Positions 40,027-48,990 are shown, counted from the first letter of the stretch. The stretch is DNA of 64,000 nt from Burkholderia sp. Leaf177 (GCF_001424345.1 NZ_LMPF01000020.1:323883-387882); one strand, 5' to 3'. The notes: generated by a model not told the origin, from the letters alone. A program made the numbers and translations.

Positions 40027-40713
40027 ATGAAGCTTACAGGCCTCGGTCTATACACCTTCCATGAAGCGTCAAGGCTCACAAAGATTCCCGTTCGGGATCT
40101 TCGTCGATGGCTGGATGGGTATTCCTACCGAGACAAGGCTCAGGAAACTCTCATATCAGTGGCACCTTTGTGGGAAACAGAGCTCGCTTCTGACGAAATC
40201 GACGGGATTAGTTTCCACGACTTGCTCGAAATTCGATTTGTTCAGGCTTTTCGCAAACATGGCGTAAGCCTCCAAACCATCCGTCTTGCGAGTCGCATGG
40301 CTCGTGAGCTCTTGGCAACACCTTACCCGTTTACTGCTCGGCGATTCCAAACCGATGGACGCACCATCTTTGCCTCTGCCATGGAGGAAACGGGCGAGAC
40401 GGAACTGCTCGATTTGGTTCGACGACAATATGCTTTCCGGAAAGTCATCGAACCTTCTCTCTACCACGGCATCGAGTTTGATCAGGACCAGCTAGCGATG
40501 CGCTGGTACCCGGCGCATCGAAGCAAAGCCGTAATGCTTGATCCGGGCGTTGCCTTTGGAAAACCAGTTGTTACGGAAGGCGCTGTTCGCACAGATATCT
40601 TGTACGACGCGGTACTCGCTGAGGGGAACAAGAATCTCGTCGCGAGGCTTTACGAAGTGCCTGTCTCCGCAGTGGACGCTGCGATTATTTTCGAAGAAAG
40701 CCTCGCCGCGTGA
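40027..40713 (+). CDS. DUF433-type antitoxin (VapB45-like)
   Basis: A 228-residue protein with an N-terminal MerR-like helix-turn-helix (YTFHEASRLTKIPVRDLRRWLDGY), a middle segment (ISFHDLLEIRFVQAFRKHGVSLQTIRLASR) and a C-terminal DUF433 domain (VMLDPGVAFGKPVVTEGAVRTDILYDAVLAEGNK...VARLYEVPVSAVDAAIIFEESL). ATG 40027 was chosen because of GGAG upstream. Its stop overlaps the next start as GTGA. Size and layout match, from memory, the M. tuberculosis VapB45-VapC45 pair. It probably neutralises and autoregulates the toxin downstream. Lower GC than its neighbours. Confidence 0.82.
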   Translation: MKLTGLGLYTFHEASRLTKIPVRDLRRWLDGYSYRDKAQETLISVAPLWETELASDEIDGISFHDLLEIRFVQAFRKHGVSLQTIRLASRMARELLATPYPFTARRFQTDGRTIFASAMEETGETELLDLVRRQYAFRKVIEPSLYHGIEFDQDQLAMRWYPAHRSKAVMLDPGVAFGKPVVTEGAVRTDILYDAVLAEGNKNLVARLYEVPVSAVDAAIIFEESLAA

Positions 40714-41114
40714 AGTTTTTCGTCGATAACAATTTGCCTCCTGCGCTTGCTAAGGCATTGCACGCGTTGAGTGAGCCTGAAGGGCATGAAGCTTGTCATC
40801 TGAAACAAAAATTCGCCCAGGACACCGCTGACTCTGATTGGATCGGCGCCTTGTCAAAAGAAGGGGGCTGGTCGGTCAGTACTCACGACAAGTTGAACAA
40901 AGGCTTGGAACGCGAAGCGCTACGACGAGCCGGCCTGATCGTCTTTTTTCTGAATAAAGGATGGTCAAGCCATACGTTCTGGGACAAAGCACACAACCTT
41001 GTGCGATGGTGGCCGCGAATCATCGAGCAATCCGAGGGAATTAAAGGGGGAGCCGCGTTCAAGGTGCCGTTCAATTTTTCGGGCAAAGGAAAATTCGAGC
41101 AGATCGCCTTGTAG
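40710..41114 (+). CDS. PIN-like toxin (VapC45-like, DUF5615-type)
   Basis: A 134-residue protein with a GTG start overlapping the antitoxin stop by 4 bp. The N-terminus MKFFVDNNLPPALAKALHAL and the central SDWIGALSKEGGWSVSTHDKLNKG are characteristic of the PIN-like group related to Mut7-C, with acidic residues at D6 and in STHD near position 63 as candidate metal ligands. By family it should be an RNase. Together with the upstream gene it forms a type II toxin-antitoxin module. Activity is not proven by sequence. Confidence 0.8.
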   Translation: MKFFVDNNLPPALAKALHALSEPEGHEACHLKQKFAQDTADSDWIGALSKEGGWSVSTHDKLNKGLEREALRRAGLIVFFLNKGWSSHTFWDKAHNLVRWWPRIIEQSEGIKGGAAFKVPFNFSGKGKFEQIAL

Positions 41115-41117
41115 TCA

Positions 41118-41159
41118 TCGGCCGACCATTTTGATAACTTCATCAAAATGGTCGGCCGA
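41118..41159. repeat. Perfect 18-bp inverted repeat after the toxin gene
   Basis: TCGGCCGACCATTTTGAT, loop AACTTC, ATCAAAATGGTCGGCCGA: all 18 positions pair. It starts 3 bp after the toxin stop and lies between it and the convergent LysE gene. There is no U tract, so it is not a textbook intrinsic terminator. Confidence 0.97.
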
Positions 41160-41185
41160 ACGTACCTCAAATCGCTGACCTCTCC

Positions 41186-41812
41186 CTACCCCGCCTTCTT
41201 CCAAACCGCGGCAAACACCCCCGCGCTCATCAGCAATGCGCCGCCCGTCCGGTTCACTCCGCGTTGAACGCTCGGACGCCTGATCGCCCGACGCGCGACC
41301 GATGCCAGCATCGCGTATCCAAAAGCATTTGCCGCCGCCAGGCCAACGAACGTCGCTTCCATGATCGCGATTTGCGAGATGCTCGCCGCGTGGGGATCGA
41401 TGAATTGCGGCAGGAATGCCACGAAGAAAATGATGCTCTTCGGGTTCAGCACCGTTACCGCGTACGCATGCGCGATGATCCGTCCCGTGCGCAACTCGGC
41501 GGGCGTTTGCACCGCGTCGGTATCCACCACGGGCGCGCGCCAAAGTTTGATACCCAGATAAACGAGATAAGCCGCGCCGATGCATTTGACCACCATGAAC
41601 GTTTCCGCCGATGCCGCCAGCAGCACGCCGAGCCCGAGCATGGACGCTGTCATCGACGTGAGGTCACCGAGGGCGACGCCGGCGGTCGTCGCGAGCGCGT
41701 ATTTCCGTCCATGTCCGAGTGCGTAGGACACCACGAGCAGCACGGTCGGTCCGGGTATTGCAACGAGGATCGCCGATGCAATCGCGAACGGCAGCCATTG
41801 GGCAAGTGTCAT
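41186..41812 (-). CDS. LysE/RhtB-family amino-acid exporter
   Basis: A 208-residue inner-membrane exporter with about six helices. The N-terminus LAQWLPFAIASAILVAIPGPTVLLVVSYALGHGRKYA has the conserved P-G-P, and VLNPKSIIFFVAFLPQFID is the other family signature. The ATG at 41812 follows AGGAGCTCAC. Likely exports an amino acid or homoserine-type compound; substrate unknown. No adjacent LysG-type regulator. Confidence 0.92.
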   Translation of the reverse strand: MTLAQWLPFAIASAILVAIPGPTVLLVVSYALGHGRKYALATTAGVALGDLTSMTASMLGLGVLLAASAETFMVVKCIGAAYLVYLGIKLWRAPVVDTDAVQTPAELRTGRIIAHAYAVTVLNPKSIIFFVAFLPQFIDPHAASISQIAIMEATFVGLAAANAFGYAMLASVARRAIRRPSVQRGVNRTGGALLMSAGVFAAVWKKAG

Positions 41813-41963
41813 GTGAGCTCCTGAAAGAAGCATCGATTAATCCACGCCGTTGTGCTCCTGACAACAATTTGTACAAAAAAATCTGCGTGGCATGCCTATT
41901 CGCTGTCGCCCGCGTGGTCATAAGCAATGTGCAAAAAGTGTAAGTTGCTGAGAACAAAGGCTT

Positions 41964-41991
41964 TTGATGTGATGAATCGATCTTCTATAGC
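41964..41991 (+). promoter_or_regulatory. Possible promoter of candidate small RNA B
   Basis: TTGATG, 16-bp spacer, TATAGC. Both boxes are 4 of 6 matches. It would start transcription near 41998 and end at the terminator at 42126, giving an RNA of about 130 nucleotides. Confidence 0.35.
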
Positions 41992-41997
41992 TGACAT

Positions 41998-42126
41998 GAC
42001 TGAATCGGCACACAAAATGCTCTACGAGAAACGGACTTTGACCAGCGATCGGGTCCAGTAATGCGAAGTGTCTCCTCCCTCACTCGTGAGGTTTAATGCC
42101 CGGTTCTACCGAACCGGGCATTTTTT
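41998..42126 (+). ncRNA. Candidate C-rich small RNA B
   Basis: In the 519-bp gap between lysE and a small exported-protein gene. TGTCTCCTCCCTCAC at 42069-42083 carries the anti-Shine-Dalgarno motif CUCCUCC, followed by a strong intrinsic terminator: ATGCCCGGTTC (42096-42106) pairs with GAACCGGGCAT (42111-42121), then six T. Gene-free terminator plus C-rich motif argue for a small regulatory RNA. A 29-codon ORF lies inside but has no ribosome-binding site. The rest of 41813-42331 has no gene that I can support. Confidence 0.45.
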
Positions 42127-42331
42127 ATTGGAAATCGAATCGCACCGCATCAATTAACACTGCGCTTTAAATGCGCACTGCGAATGAAAATGCGGCAATC
42201 TGTCATGTTGCGGTCGCACACATCTCGTGCTTGCTCTTTACAAATACTGGTCTACGATAAACGCTGCAAATTAATAATTAGCCGCTGAATACATAGCTAT
42301 ATCCCTAGAGATAGTTGCATGGAGGCTATAA

Positions 42332-42676
42332 ATGAGAAAAAGCGCTGTCGCTTGTGCCGCGGTGATCTACGCGTTATCAGCTATTGCATCAGTCCAGGCT
42401 CAGGACAAAGTGATTCAGCCGCAACAAACATTCAGTTTCTTGCCGAATTCGTACGGTTGTTTATCGAAGGATAAGTTCGATTCCGCCGATCAACACGCCC
42501 AAGCCGGCGAGCAACAGAAAATGCAAGAATTCTTCTCCGGGTTTCAATGCCTGGCAACTCCCGAAGATGCGCATTTTCGCGTGCTGCGCGTAGTTGGACA
42601 TGACGTTGAATTCGTCAACGCTTCGAATAGCGATACTCAAGGCTTATGGACAGCAGACCGATTTATCAAGCAATAA
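42332..42676 (+). CDS. Small exported protein of unknown function
   Basis: A 114-residue protein with a signal peptide (MRKSAVACAAVIYALSAIASVQA, cleavage before Q-D) and a mature part with two cysteines (YGCLSKDKFDSADQHAQAG, GFQCLATPEDAHFRVL) that could form one disulfide. GGAGG precedes the ATG at good distance. No family is recognised. The mature region is AT-richer than its surroundings. It stands alone, with a GC stem near 42700 behind it. Confidence 0.75.
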   Translation: MRKSAVACAAVIYALSAIASVQAQDKVIQPQQTFSFLPNSYGCLSKDKFDSADQHAQAGEQQKMQEFFSGFQCLATPEDAHFRVLRVVGHDVEFVNASNSDTQGLWTADRFIKQ

Positions 42677-42925
42677 GCTTTTGAGGCGATAAATAAATCG
42701 GCGGCGTTGGCCGCCGAATTGCGTTTAAGGCACACCGTCAGGCAACAACCTGTGCCGGTTGCGACGCAAACCTCCAGCCCCGACGTTCCCTTCACGCTAT
42801 TCTCCGCAACCGGCGTACGCGTTCGGTATCATCACGCGTCGGCACACGCGCCATCGGCTGCGTTCATTGCCAAATCTGTACCAAATCCCTTTTACGGCCT
42901 CTCATCCGAGGCTTTTCGGTGTTGC

Positions 42926-43477
42926 ATGGCCCTTAAATCCACAATCTATAAAGCTGAACTGCAAATCGCCGACATGGATCGGCATTACTACGGCGATCAC
43001 GCGCTGACCATTGCCCGGCATCCGTCTGAAACCGACGACCGGATGATGGTGCGCGTCGCCGCCTTCGCCCTATTTGCAAGCGAGCGGCTGGAATTCACCA
43101 AAGGTCTTTCAGACACCGACGAACCCGATCTCTGGCAAAAAGACCTGACGGGCCAGATCGAGACATGGATCGACGTAGGTCAACCGGAAGAACGGCGCAT
43201 TGCGAAGGCGAGCGGGCGCGCCGACAAGGTCATCGTGATTGCGTACGGCGGACGGACGTCGGAAATCTGGTGGCAAGGCGTGAAGGCGAAAGTCGAGCGG
43301 ATGCAAAACGTGACCGTCTGGTCACTCACCGATGGCGTCGCCGCGGCGCTCGGCGCGTTGGCCGAACGGACGATGCGCCTGCAATGCACGGTGCAGGATG
43401 GCGAGGCGTCGCTCGGAAGCGCGAGCGTGGATCCGGTTGCGATCGACTGGACGGTGTTCAAAGGCGCGCCGCGTTAA
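42926..43477 (+). CDS. YaeQ family protein
   Basis: A 183-residue protein of the YaeQ family (COG4681), which has a PD-(D/E)XK nuclease-like fold but no established reaction. Recognisable are MALKSTIYKAELQIADMDRHY, the FALFASERLEFTKGLSDTDEPDLW segment and WIDVGQPEERRIAKASGRAD, plus IVIAYGGR. The frame is open 73 codons further upstream, but ATG 42926 starts the conserved MALKSTIYK. It converges with the VOC gene 14 bp downstream. Confidence 0.9.
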   Translation: MALKSTIYKAELQIADMDRHYYGDHALTIARHPSETDDRMMVRVAAFALFASERLEFTKGLSDTDEPDLWQKDLTGQIETWIDVGQPEERRIAKASGRADKVIVIAYGGRTSEIWWQGVKAKVERMQNVTVWSLTDGVAAALGALAERTMRLQCTVQDGEASLGSASVDPVAIDWTVFKGAPR

Positions 43478-43491
43478 TCCCGGCGGCGCTT

Positions 43492-43899
43492 TCACGCCTC
43501 GGGCGGTCCCTTCAATTCGATCAGATTGCCCTCCGGATCGAAGAAATAGAGCGACGGGCCGAAACCCTCCGCGCCGTATCGACGGGCTTCTTCGCCCAGG
43601 CGCACGCCGTTTTCCACGAGATGCGCGCGCAGGGCGGCGGCATTGAACGGATCCACGCGCAAGCACACATGATCCATGTTGTTGCCCACGCACGGCGTGC
43701 CGCTTTCCGGCCGGTCGATTTTGGCGCCGACCGCCAGCAAATCGATCAGCGAGCGCCCCGCGCGCATCTGGATCAGGCCAAGTTCGCGCTGCTCTTTCTC
43801 GACCGGACAGCCGAGCACGTTGGCGTAGAACTTGACCATGGCGTCGAGGTTTGCGCACCGGATCACGACGTGGTCGATCTCGCGGATGGGGATTTGCAT
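43492..43899 (-). CDS. Glyoxalase/VOC-family protein
   Basis: A 135-residue VOC-fold protein with two beta-alpha-beta-beta-beta halves. Likely metal ligands are His in IDHVVIRCANLDAMVKFY, Glu/His in MDHVCLRV and Glu in FFDPEGNLIELKGP. Members include glyoxalases, dioxygenases and resistance proteins, so the activity cannot be assigned. The ATG at 43899 (MQIPIREIDHVV) gives family length. Candidate small RNA C lies upstream on the same strand. Confidence 0.88.
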   Translation of the reverse strand: MQIPIREIDHVVIRCANLDAMVKFYANVLGCPVEKEQRELGLIQMRAGRSLIDLLAVGAKIDRPESGTPCVGNNMDHVCLRVDPFNAAALRAHLVENGVRLGEEARRYGAEGFGPSLYFFDPEGNLIELKGPPEA

Positions 43900-43970
43900 C
43901 GAATATCTCCGATATCTCTGATCGTTCGGAAATTCTGCCTGACGCAACCGTCAGCGCGAAAGGTACGGAC

Positions 43971-44065
43971 GAAAAAAAGCCCACTCGTTGCGGAGCGGGC
44001 TGAATCCATATCAGGAGGAGACATGGAGGAGACAGTTCCAATATTACACAGTGGGTTCGTACGTT
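43971..44065 (-). ncRNA. Candidate C-rich small RNA C
   Basis: On the minus strand TGTCTCCTCCATGTCTCCTCC carries CUCCUCC twice, 11 bases apart (complement of 44014-44031). Twelve bases later comes a terminator, AGCCCGCTC / GAGTGGGCT with a six-base loop, then seven T. One position pairs as G-U only when read on the minus strand (it is A-C on the plus strand), which supports leftward transcription. The 5' end is a guess. The rest of 43900-44241 holds a 62-codon rightward ORF that I do not accept. Confidence 0.45.
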
Positions 44066-44241
44066 GCAACACTTATCGTAGTAAAAACCCCTATGGTGCC
44101 GAAGTGTCGCATCTGCGCGTCATTTGCCTACGCGGTCGTCCATTCGCGAACGGTCGCCGAATGACAGCGCAAGAACCGGCGCGACCCGTAAAGCGCCCGT
44201 CAGTACAGTAATCACGTACCCTTCGCCTAGTGAGGAATGTG

Positions 44242-45342
44242 ATGAAAGCCAATCAAAACACTGCCGCGTTCATCGATGCCGAATCGCGCTGGAACGCCAT
44301 GTCCAGCCGCGATTCCAGCGCCGATGGCGCATTCTTTTACGCCGTGCGCACAACCGGCGTTTTTTGCCGGCCATCGTGCGCGTCGCGGCCGCCGCGCCGC
44401 GAGAACGTCGAGTTCTTCGAGAATATCGAGCAAGCCGAAGCGGCTGGTTATCGGGCGTGCAAGCGGTGCCAGCCGGGCGGTTTGTCGCGGGAACTGGCGA
44501 TCGTCGAGCGTGCGTGCAAAGTGCTCGATGCCGATCCGCAAGAGCGCTTGACGCTCGCTCAGCTCAGCGCCGCCGTGCATGTCAGCCCGTTTCACTTGCA
44601 ACGGCTGTTTTCGCGGGTTGTGGGTGTGTCGCCGAGACAATATCAGGCGGCCCGGCGCGCCGACGCACTGCGCGGCGCCCTCCAGCGCGGCAACGATGTG
44701 ACCCGCGCCACCCTGGACGCCGGGTTCGGCTCGACATCGCGCATGTATGGCGCCGCGCCCGCCGAACTCGGCATGACGCCATCGGTTTATCGACGCAAGG
44801 GCGCGGGGCTGGTCGTGCATTTCGCCACCGCGCAGTCGGCGCTCGGCACCGTGCTCGTGGCCGCAACCGGCAAAGGAATCTGCAAGATTGCGTTCGGCGA
44901 TAACCCCGCGGCGCTCGAAGCCGATCTCGCGCTGGAATTGTCGGAAGCCGAGCGCATCGAGGATCGGGCAAGACTGGCGCCGTTTATCGAACAAATCGAT
45001 GCCTATTTGCGCGGCACGCGCGCGCACTTCGAGCTGCCGCTCGATATCAGCGCAACCGCGTTCCAGCAACGCGTGTGGGACGCGCTGCGGCGGATTCCTT
45101 ACGGACAGACGCGCAGTTACAGCGATATCGCTGAAGCCGTTGGATCGCCGCGCGCGGTGAGGGCGGTGGCGAGCGCGTGTGCATCGAATCCGGTGGCGCT
45201 CGCGATTCCGTGTCATCGCGTGGTGCATAAGGGCGGAGCGCTCGCGGGGTATCGATGGGGAACGGCGCGCAAGGTGGCGTTGTTATCGGCGGAAAAGGAG
45301 CATCGCGACGAGGCCGCGCGCGAGACGGCGGAGACGTCCTGA
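44242..45342 (+). CDS. ada: Bifunctional regulator / O6-methylguanine-DNA methyltransferase Ada
   Basis: Adaptive-response protein that removes methyl groups from DNA and, when methylated, activates its regulon. The 366-residue protein has the zinc Ada domain with C42, C46, C73 and C76 (FCRPSC, YRACKRC), an AraC-type helix-turn-helix (residues ~85-185) and a C-terminal methyltransferase with the PCHRVV active site (acceptor Cys near residue 317). GAGGA precedes ATG 44242. The alkA-type glycosylase starts right after its stop, so the two alkylation-repair genes form an operon. Confidence 0.95.
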   Translation: MKANQNTAAFIDAESRWNAMSSRDSSADGAFFYAVRTTGVFCRPSCASRPPRRENVEFFENIEQAEAAGYRACKRCQPGGLSRELAIVERACKVLDADPQERLTLAQLSAAVHVSPFHLQRLFSRVVGVSPRQYQAARRADALRGALQRGNDVTRATLDAGFGSTSRMYGAAPAELGMTPSVYRRKGAGLVVHFATAQSALGTVLVAATGKGICKIAFGDNPAALEADLALELSEAERIEDRARLAPFIEQIDAYLRGTRAHFELPLDISATAFQQRVWDALRRIPYGQTRSYSDIAEAVGSPRAVRAVASACASNPVALAIPCHRVVHKGGALAGYRWGTARKVALLSAEKEHRDEAARETAETS

Positions 45343-46278
45343 TTGAACGCCGCCGCGCCCGATTCGCCCGCAATCAAGCCTGTCCGGCTGCAGCTTCCGT
45401 TCGTGGAACCCTACGACTGGCCGCGCGTCCTGCGTTTCTTCGCGGGACGCGCGACGCTCGGCGTTGAAACGGTCGAGGACGGCGCGTATAAACGCGCGAT
45501 TGAATGGCTCGGCGATCCGGGAACGCTCAGCGTAACGCGGCACGCAACGAAGCCGTGTCTTGTCGCAACAATCGAAGGCGAAGCGACTCGCCACGCCAAG
45601 CCGATCGGCGCGCATTTGACGCGCATGTTCGATCTTCAAGCCGATGCCCCCGCCATCGCCGCGCATCTCGCCCGCGATCCGTGGTTTTTGCCGCTCACGC
45701 AAGCCGCGCCCGGCCTTCGGGTTCCCGGCGCGTGGTCCGGTTTCGAGCTGGTCGTGCGCGCGATCGTGGGGCAACAGGTCAGCGTGAAAGCGGCATCGAC
45801 CATCATTGGCCGGCTCGTCCAGCGTGCCGGCACGCCTCTCCCCGATCACCCTCACCCTGATACTGCCTGGCGTTTTCCCACGCCGGGCGCGCTGGCTGCG
45901 GTCGATCTCGACAAGATCGGCATGCCGGGCAAACGCGTGGCCGCGCTGCAAGGTTTCGCGCGCGAGGTTGCAACAGGCGCTTTGCCGCTCGACGACCCTC
46001 GCGCCGATCGCGACGAACTCCGCGCAGCATTATTGGCGATGCCCGGCATAGGCCCGTGGACGGTCGAATATGTTGCAATGCGTGCCCTGCGCGATGCCGA
46101 CGCGTGGCCCGGCACCGACCTGATCCTCATGCAGGCGCTCGCAGCGCGAGATTCGTCGATGGCCAAAGCTGCCGCGCTTCGTGCCCGCGCCGAAGCCTGG
46201 CGGCCGTATCGTGCGTACGCCGCGCTGCATGTCTGGAACGAGATCGCCGATCGGGCGGGATCGGCTAAGGGCGGCTGA
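45343..46278 (+). CDS. alkA: DNA-3-methyladenine glycosylase II (AlkA-type)
   Basis: A 311-residue glycosylase that removes alkylated bases. It has the AlkA N-terminal domain (residues ~15-120; VEPYDWPRVLRFFAGRATLGVE), the helix-hairpin-helix LAAVDLDKIGMPGKR and MPGIGPWTVEY, and the catalytic Asp in WPGTDLIL. No Cys cluster at the C-terminus, unlike EndoIII. The start is a TTG immediately after the ada stop, so the genes are almost certainly coupled. Confidence 0.93.
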   Translation: MNAAAPDSPAIKPVRLQLPFVEPYDWPRVLRFFAGRATLGVETVEDGAYKRAIEWLGDPGTLSVTRHATKPCLVATIEGEATRHAKPIGAHLTRMFDLQADAPAIAAHLARDPWFLPLTQAAPGLRVPGAWSGFELVVRAIVGQQVSVKAASTIIGRLVQRAGTPLPDHPHPDTAWRFPTPGALAAVDLDKIGMPGKRVAALQGFAREVATGALPLDDPRADRDELRAALLAMPGIGPWTVEYVAMRALRDADAWPGTDLILMQALAARDSSMAKAAALRARAEAWRPYRAYAALHVWNEIADRAGSAKGG

Positions 46279-46533
46279 TCCGACTTCCACGATCTGCCCG
46301 TAACCGCTCGCAAAATCGGGCATCGTTCCAACGCTCGTGCAGCCGAACCGCAAACGCGGCGTCGATCGGGAAAAAACCATCCGCTTCAGGCCCGCGAGAA
46401 AACGCCCAAATTCGCGCAAACCCTTACCCGGCAAGGCTTCAAGCACGGCTTACACTGAGATGTTAAAGTGCCCGCTACCTAAAAAATCCGATTTGGCGCG
46501 CGCAGTTTCGCGCCGAGCGCAAACGTCGCAGCA

Positions 46534-48153
46534 ATGGCAAATACGAATTCCTCATCCTCCTCCCGCAACGCCTTCCTGGAGCGCCTCGCAGCGCTGACCG
46601 CCGGCCCGTCCGGCGCCGCCTTGCGTCAGGGACTGCGCGGCATAGAAAAGGAAAGTCTGCGCGTCACGCCCAACGGCGCGCTCGCGACAACGCCCCATCC
46701 GCGCGCGTTCGGCTCCGCGCTCACGCACCCGCTCATTACGACTGATTACTCCGAGGCGTTGATAGAACTGATTACGCCCGCCGATCACGATGTCGCGATC
46801 ACGCTGGAAAAACTGGACGAGTTGCATCGGTTCGCTTACGCGCATCTCGGCGATGAAATCCTCTGGAACGATTCCATGCCCGGTCAGCTTCCCGCCGACC
46901 AGGAAATTCCGATCGGGAACTACGGGACGTCGAATATCGGTATGTTGAAACATGTGTATCGCCGTGGTTTATCGCTTCGATACGGCCGCACAATGCAATG
47001 CATTGCCGGGATTCACTACAACTATTCGCTGCACGAAGACGTATGGCGCGCGTGGGCCGCGCTAGACGGCCGAAGCACGGCGCGCATGGTCGATTTCCAG
47101 TCCGAACGATATTTCGCGCTGATCCGCAACTTCCGACGCACGAGCTGGCTGCTGATGTACCTGTTCGGCGCATCGCCGGCGCTGAACCGCCAGTTCCTTC
47201 GCGATCGTCCGAATACGCTCGAAACGTTCGATGCCACCACGCTTTATTTGCCATACGCGACCAGCCTGCGCATGAGCGATATCGGCTATACGAACAATCC
47301 GGCGCAAGCCGCGCTGCTGCCGAGCTACGACACGCTCGACGGTTATCTCGACGTGCTGGCTAAGGCCGTCAGCGAACCGCATCCGCCGTACGAGGCAATC
47401 GGCACGCAGCGTGACGGCGAATGGGTGCAGATCAACACTAACGTACTGCAGATCGAGAACGAGTTCTATTCGACCATTCGGCCAAAGCGTGTCACGCAGC
47501 CGGGCGAACGGCCGTTGCACGCGTTGTCGTCGCGCGGGGTGCAGTACATCGAGGTGCGTTGTCTCGATATCGATCCGTTCGAGCCGACCGGCATTTCGCT
47601 GCAGACATCGCGTTTCATGGACGCGTATTTGTTGTATTGCGCGCTCGAAGATAGCCCGTTGTTGCCGCGCCCCGCCAATGAGGAAGCCAACGAGAACTTT
47701 GCGCGCATCACGAAGGAAGGGCGCAAGCCTGGCTTGACGCTGGCGCGTGACGGGCAGGAAGTTTCGATGCAAGGCTGGGCCGGCGAGTTGCTGGATGCTA
47801 TCGAGCCGGTGGCGCGCGCGCTGGATCGATTGCATGGTATCGATGAACATATCCTCGCCCTTGACGTCCAGCGCGCGCGGCTGGCGGATGTTTCGCTGAC
47901 GCCGTCTGCGCAGGTGCTTTCCACCATGCGCGAACACGGTCAGAGTTTCGACGCCTTCGCGCTCGACCTCAGCGAAAAGCACGCGGATCATTTCCGCAGC
48001 CGGCCGCTCGCGCCGGAAATCGAACGCAAACTGGAAACGCTCGCAGCGAAATCGCTGGAAGATCAGGCAAGGATCGAACGCGATGAAATCGGTTCTTTCG
48101 ATGCGTTCGTCGGCGCGTATCGCGCATATACGCTAAACCGCATCAGCGTTTAA
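46534..48153 (+). CDS. gshA: Glutamate-cysteine ligase
   Basis: First enzyme of glutathione synthesis: ligates glutamate to cysteine through its gamma-carboxyl with ATP. The 539-residue protein has the proteobacterial GshA pattern ([82 protein letters not shown]). The N-terminus (SSSSS) is a poorly conserved tail. No gshB is nearby. A compact hairpin-T4 terminator follows. Confidence 0.95.
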   Translation: MANTNSSSSSRNAFLERLAALTAGPSGAALRQGLRGIEKESLRVTPNGALATTPHPRAFGSALTHPLITTDYSEALIELITPADHDVAITLEKLDELHRFAYAHLGDEILWNDSMPGQLPADQEIPIGNYGTSNIGMLKHVYRRGLSLRYGRTMQCIAGIHYNYSLHEDVWRAWAALDGRSTARMVDFQSERYFALIRNFRRTSWLLMYLFGASPALNRQFLRDRPNTLETFDATTLYLPYATSLRMSDIGYTNNPAQAALLPSYDTLDGYLDVLAKAVSEPHPPYEAIGTQRDGEWVQINTNVLQIENEFYSTIRPKRVTQPGERPLHALSSRGVQYIEVRCLDIDPFEPTGISLQTSRFMDAYLLYCALEDSPLLPRPANEEANENFARITKEGRKPGLTLARDGQEVSMQGWAGELLDAIEPVARALDRLHGIDEHILALDVQRARLADVSLTPSAQVLSTMREHGQSFDAFALDLSEKHADHFRSRPLAPEIERKLETLAAKSLEDQARIERDEIGSFDAFVGAYRAYTLNRISV

Positions 48154-48158
48154 TCCTG

Positions 48159-48178
48159 GCTGCCCTCGGGCAGCTTTT
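48159..48178 (+). terminator. Terminator of gshA
   Basis: GCTGCCC-TC-GGGCAGC followed by TTTT, 5 bp after the gshA stop. Confidence 0.8.
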
Positions 48179-48358
48179 CCCGCGTCGCGCGCCTTTAGCC
48201 GCGGCAACCCTTACCTGTTTTGCAACAGGACGCAACGTACGGAAACGCTCGTGCTTGCGTCGGGTCTGAAAATAGCGACAAATCAAAGTTGGCCGTTCTG
48301 CACTCGTACAAATGAGCAAGGCGGTTTGGCCAATCGCTAATACAAAAGGAGCGGGGAA

Positions 48359-48934
48359 ATGAAAATGAGCTTGATGAAAACCACGGGCCTGGCCACAGCC
48401 GCAACGGCTTTTGCACTACTTGCAGGCTGTTCGACGACCGGCCAGATCGCCGGCGAAACCATGAAACAGGCCACCGCGCCGCTCACCTGCACGAACAAGG
48501 CCGAGTGCGACGCATGGTGGGGCCGGGCTCAGGTCTGGGTGACCAACCATTCGGAATACAAGCTGCAAACCGTCACGGATTCCATCATCCAGACGGCGGG
48601 TCCATCGGGTGGAAAACGCGCCCTTGCCTACCAGATCACGAAAACGCCGAGCAACGAAGGCACGGCGACCATCGGCTTCGCGGCGCATTGCGACAACATG
48701 CTCGGCTGCGAGCCGAATCCATGGAAGGCCGGCGCGGACTTCAAGCAGTTCGTGCGCGGCGGGCCTTCGCAGATGGGTACGCCGGCGGGAGCCACGGCCG
48801 GCAGCAACGCCTTGCCGCCCGTTTCGCCCGCAGCGCCGGCCAAGCCGATTTCGCCAGCAATGCCCGTTCAACCGATGCCGCAGACGCTCGACAACCAGCC
48901 CGGTCAGTCGAGCCAAAGCCAGACACCGGAATAG
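48359..48934 (+). CDS. Lipoprotein of unknown function
   Basis: A 191-residue lipoprotein. The lipobox is ALLAGCS, lipidated Cys near residue 23. The globular part (about 35-135) has three further cysteines (LTCTNKAECDAWWGRAQVWVTNHSEYKL, HCDNMLGC) and is followed by a Pro/Ala/Ser-rich tail (PPVSPAAPAKPISPAMPVQPMP). AAAGGAGCGGGG precedes the ATG. It has its own terminator. I do not recognise the family; it may be an envelope stress or structural protein. Confidence 0.82.
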   Translation: MKMSLMKTTGLATAATAFALLAGCSTTGQIAGETMKQATAPLTCTNKAECDAWWGRAQVWVTNHSEYKLQTVTDSIIQTAGPSGGKRALAYQITKTPSNEGTATIGFAAHCDNMLGCEPNPWKAGADFKQFVRGGPSQMGTPAGATAGSNALPPVSPAAPAKPISPAMPVQPMPQTLDNQPGQSSQSQTPE

Positions 48935-48954
48935 TCAGTGTCGATGCAGAAATC

Positions 48955-48990
48955 AAAAGAGCCGCGTTCGAAATGGAACGCGGCTCTTTT
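48955..48990. terminator. Strong terminator after the lipoprotein gene
   Basis: Fifteen-base-pair stem AAAAGAGCCGCGTTC / GAACGCGGCTCTTTT with a 6-base loop; both ends carry A/T tracts, so it works in either direction. Confidence 0.93.

Noticed and set aside
42000-42061. Short ORF inside candidate small RNA B
   Set aside because: About 29 codons, no ribosome-binding site and no recognisable product.
44023-44211. 62-codon ORF (METVPILH-like start) with strong-looking AGGAGGAG before the ATG
   Set aside because: The AGGAGGAG is the complement of the CUCCUCC repeat of candidate small RNA C, which explains it. Codon use is unconvincing (Arg-rich, shadow-like).
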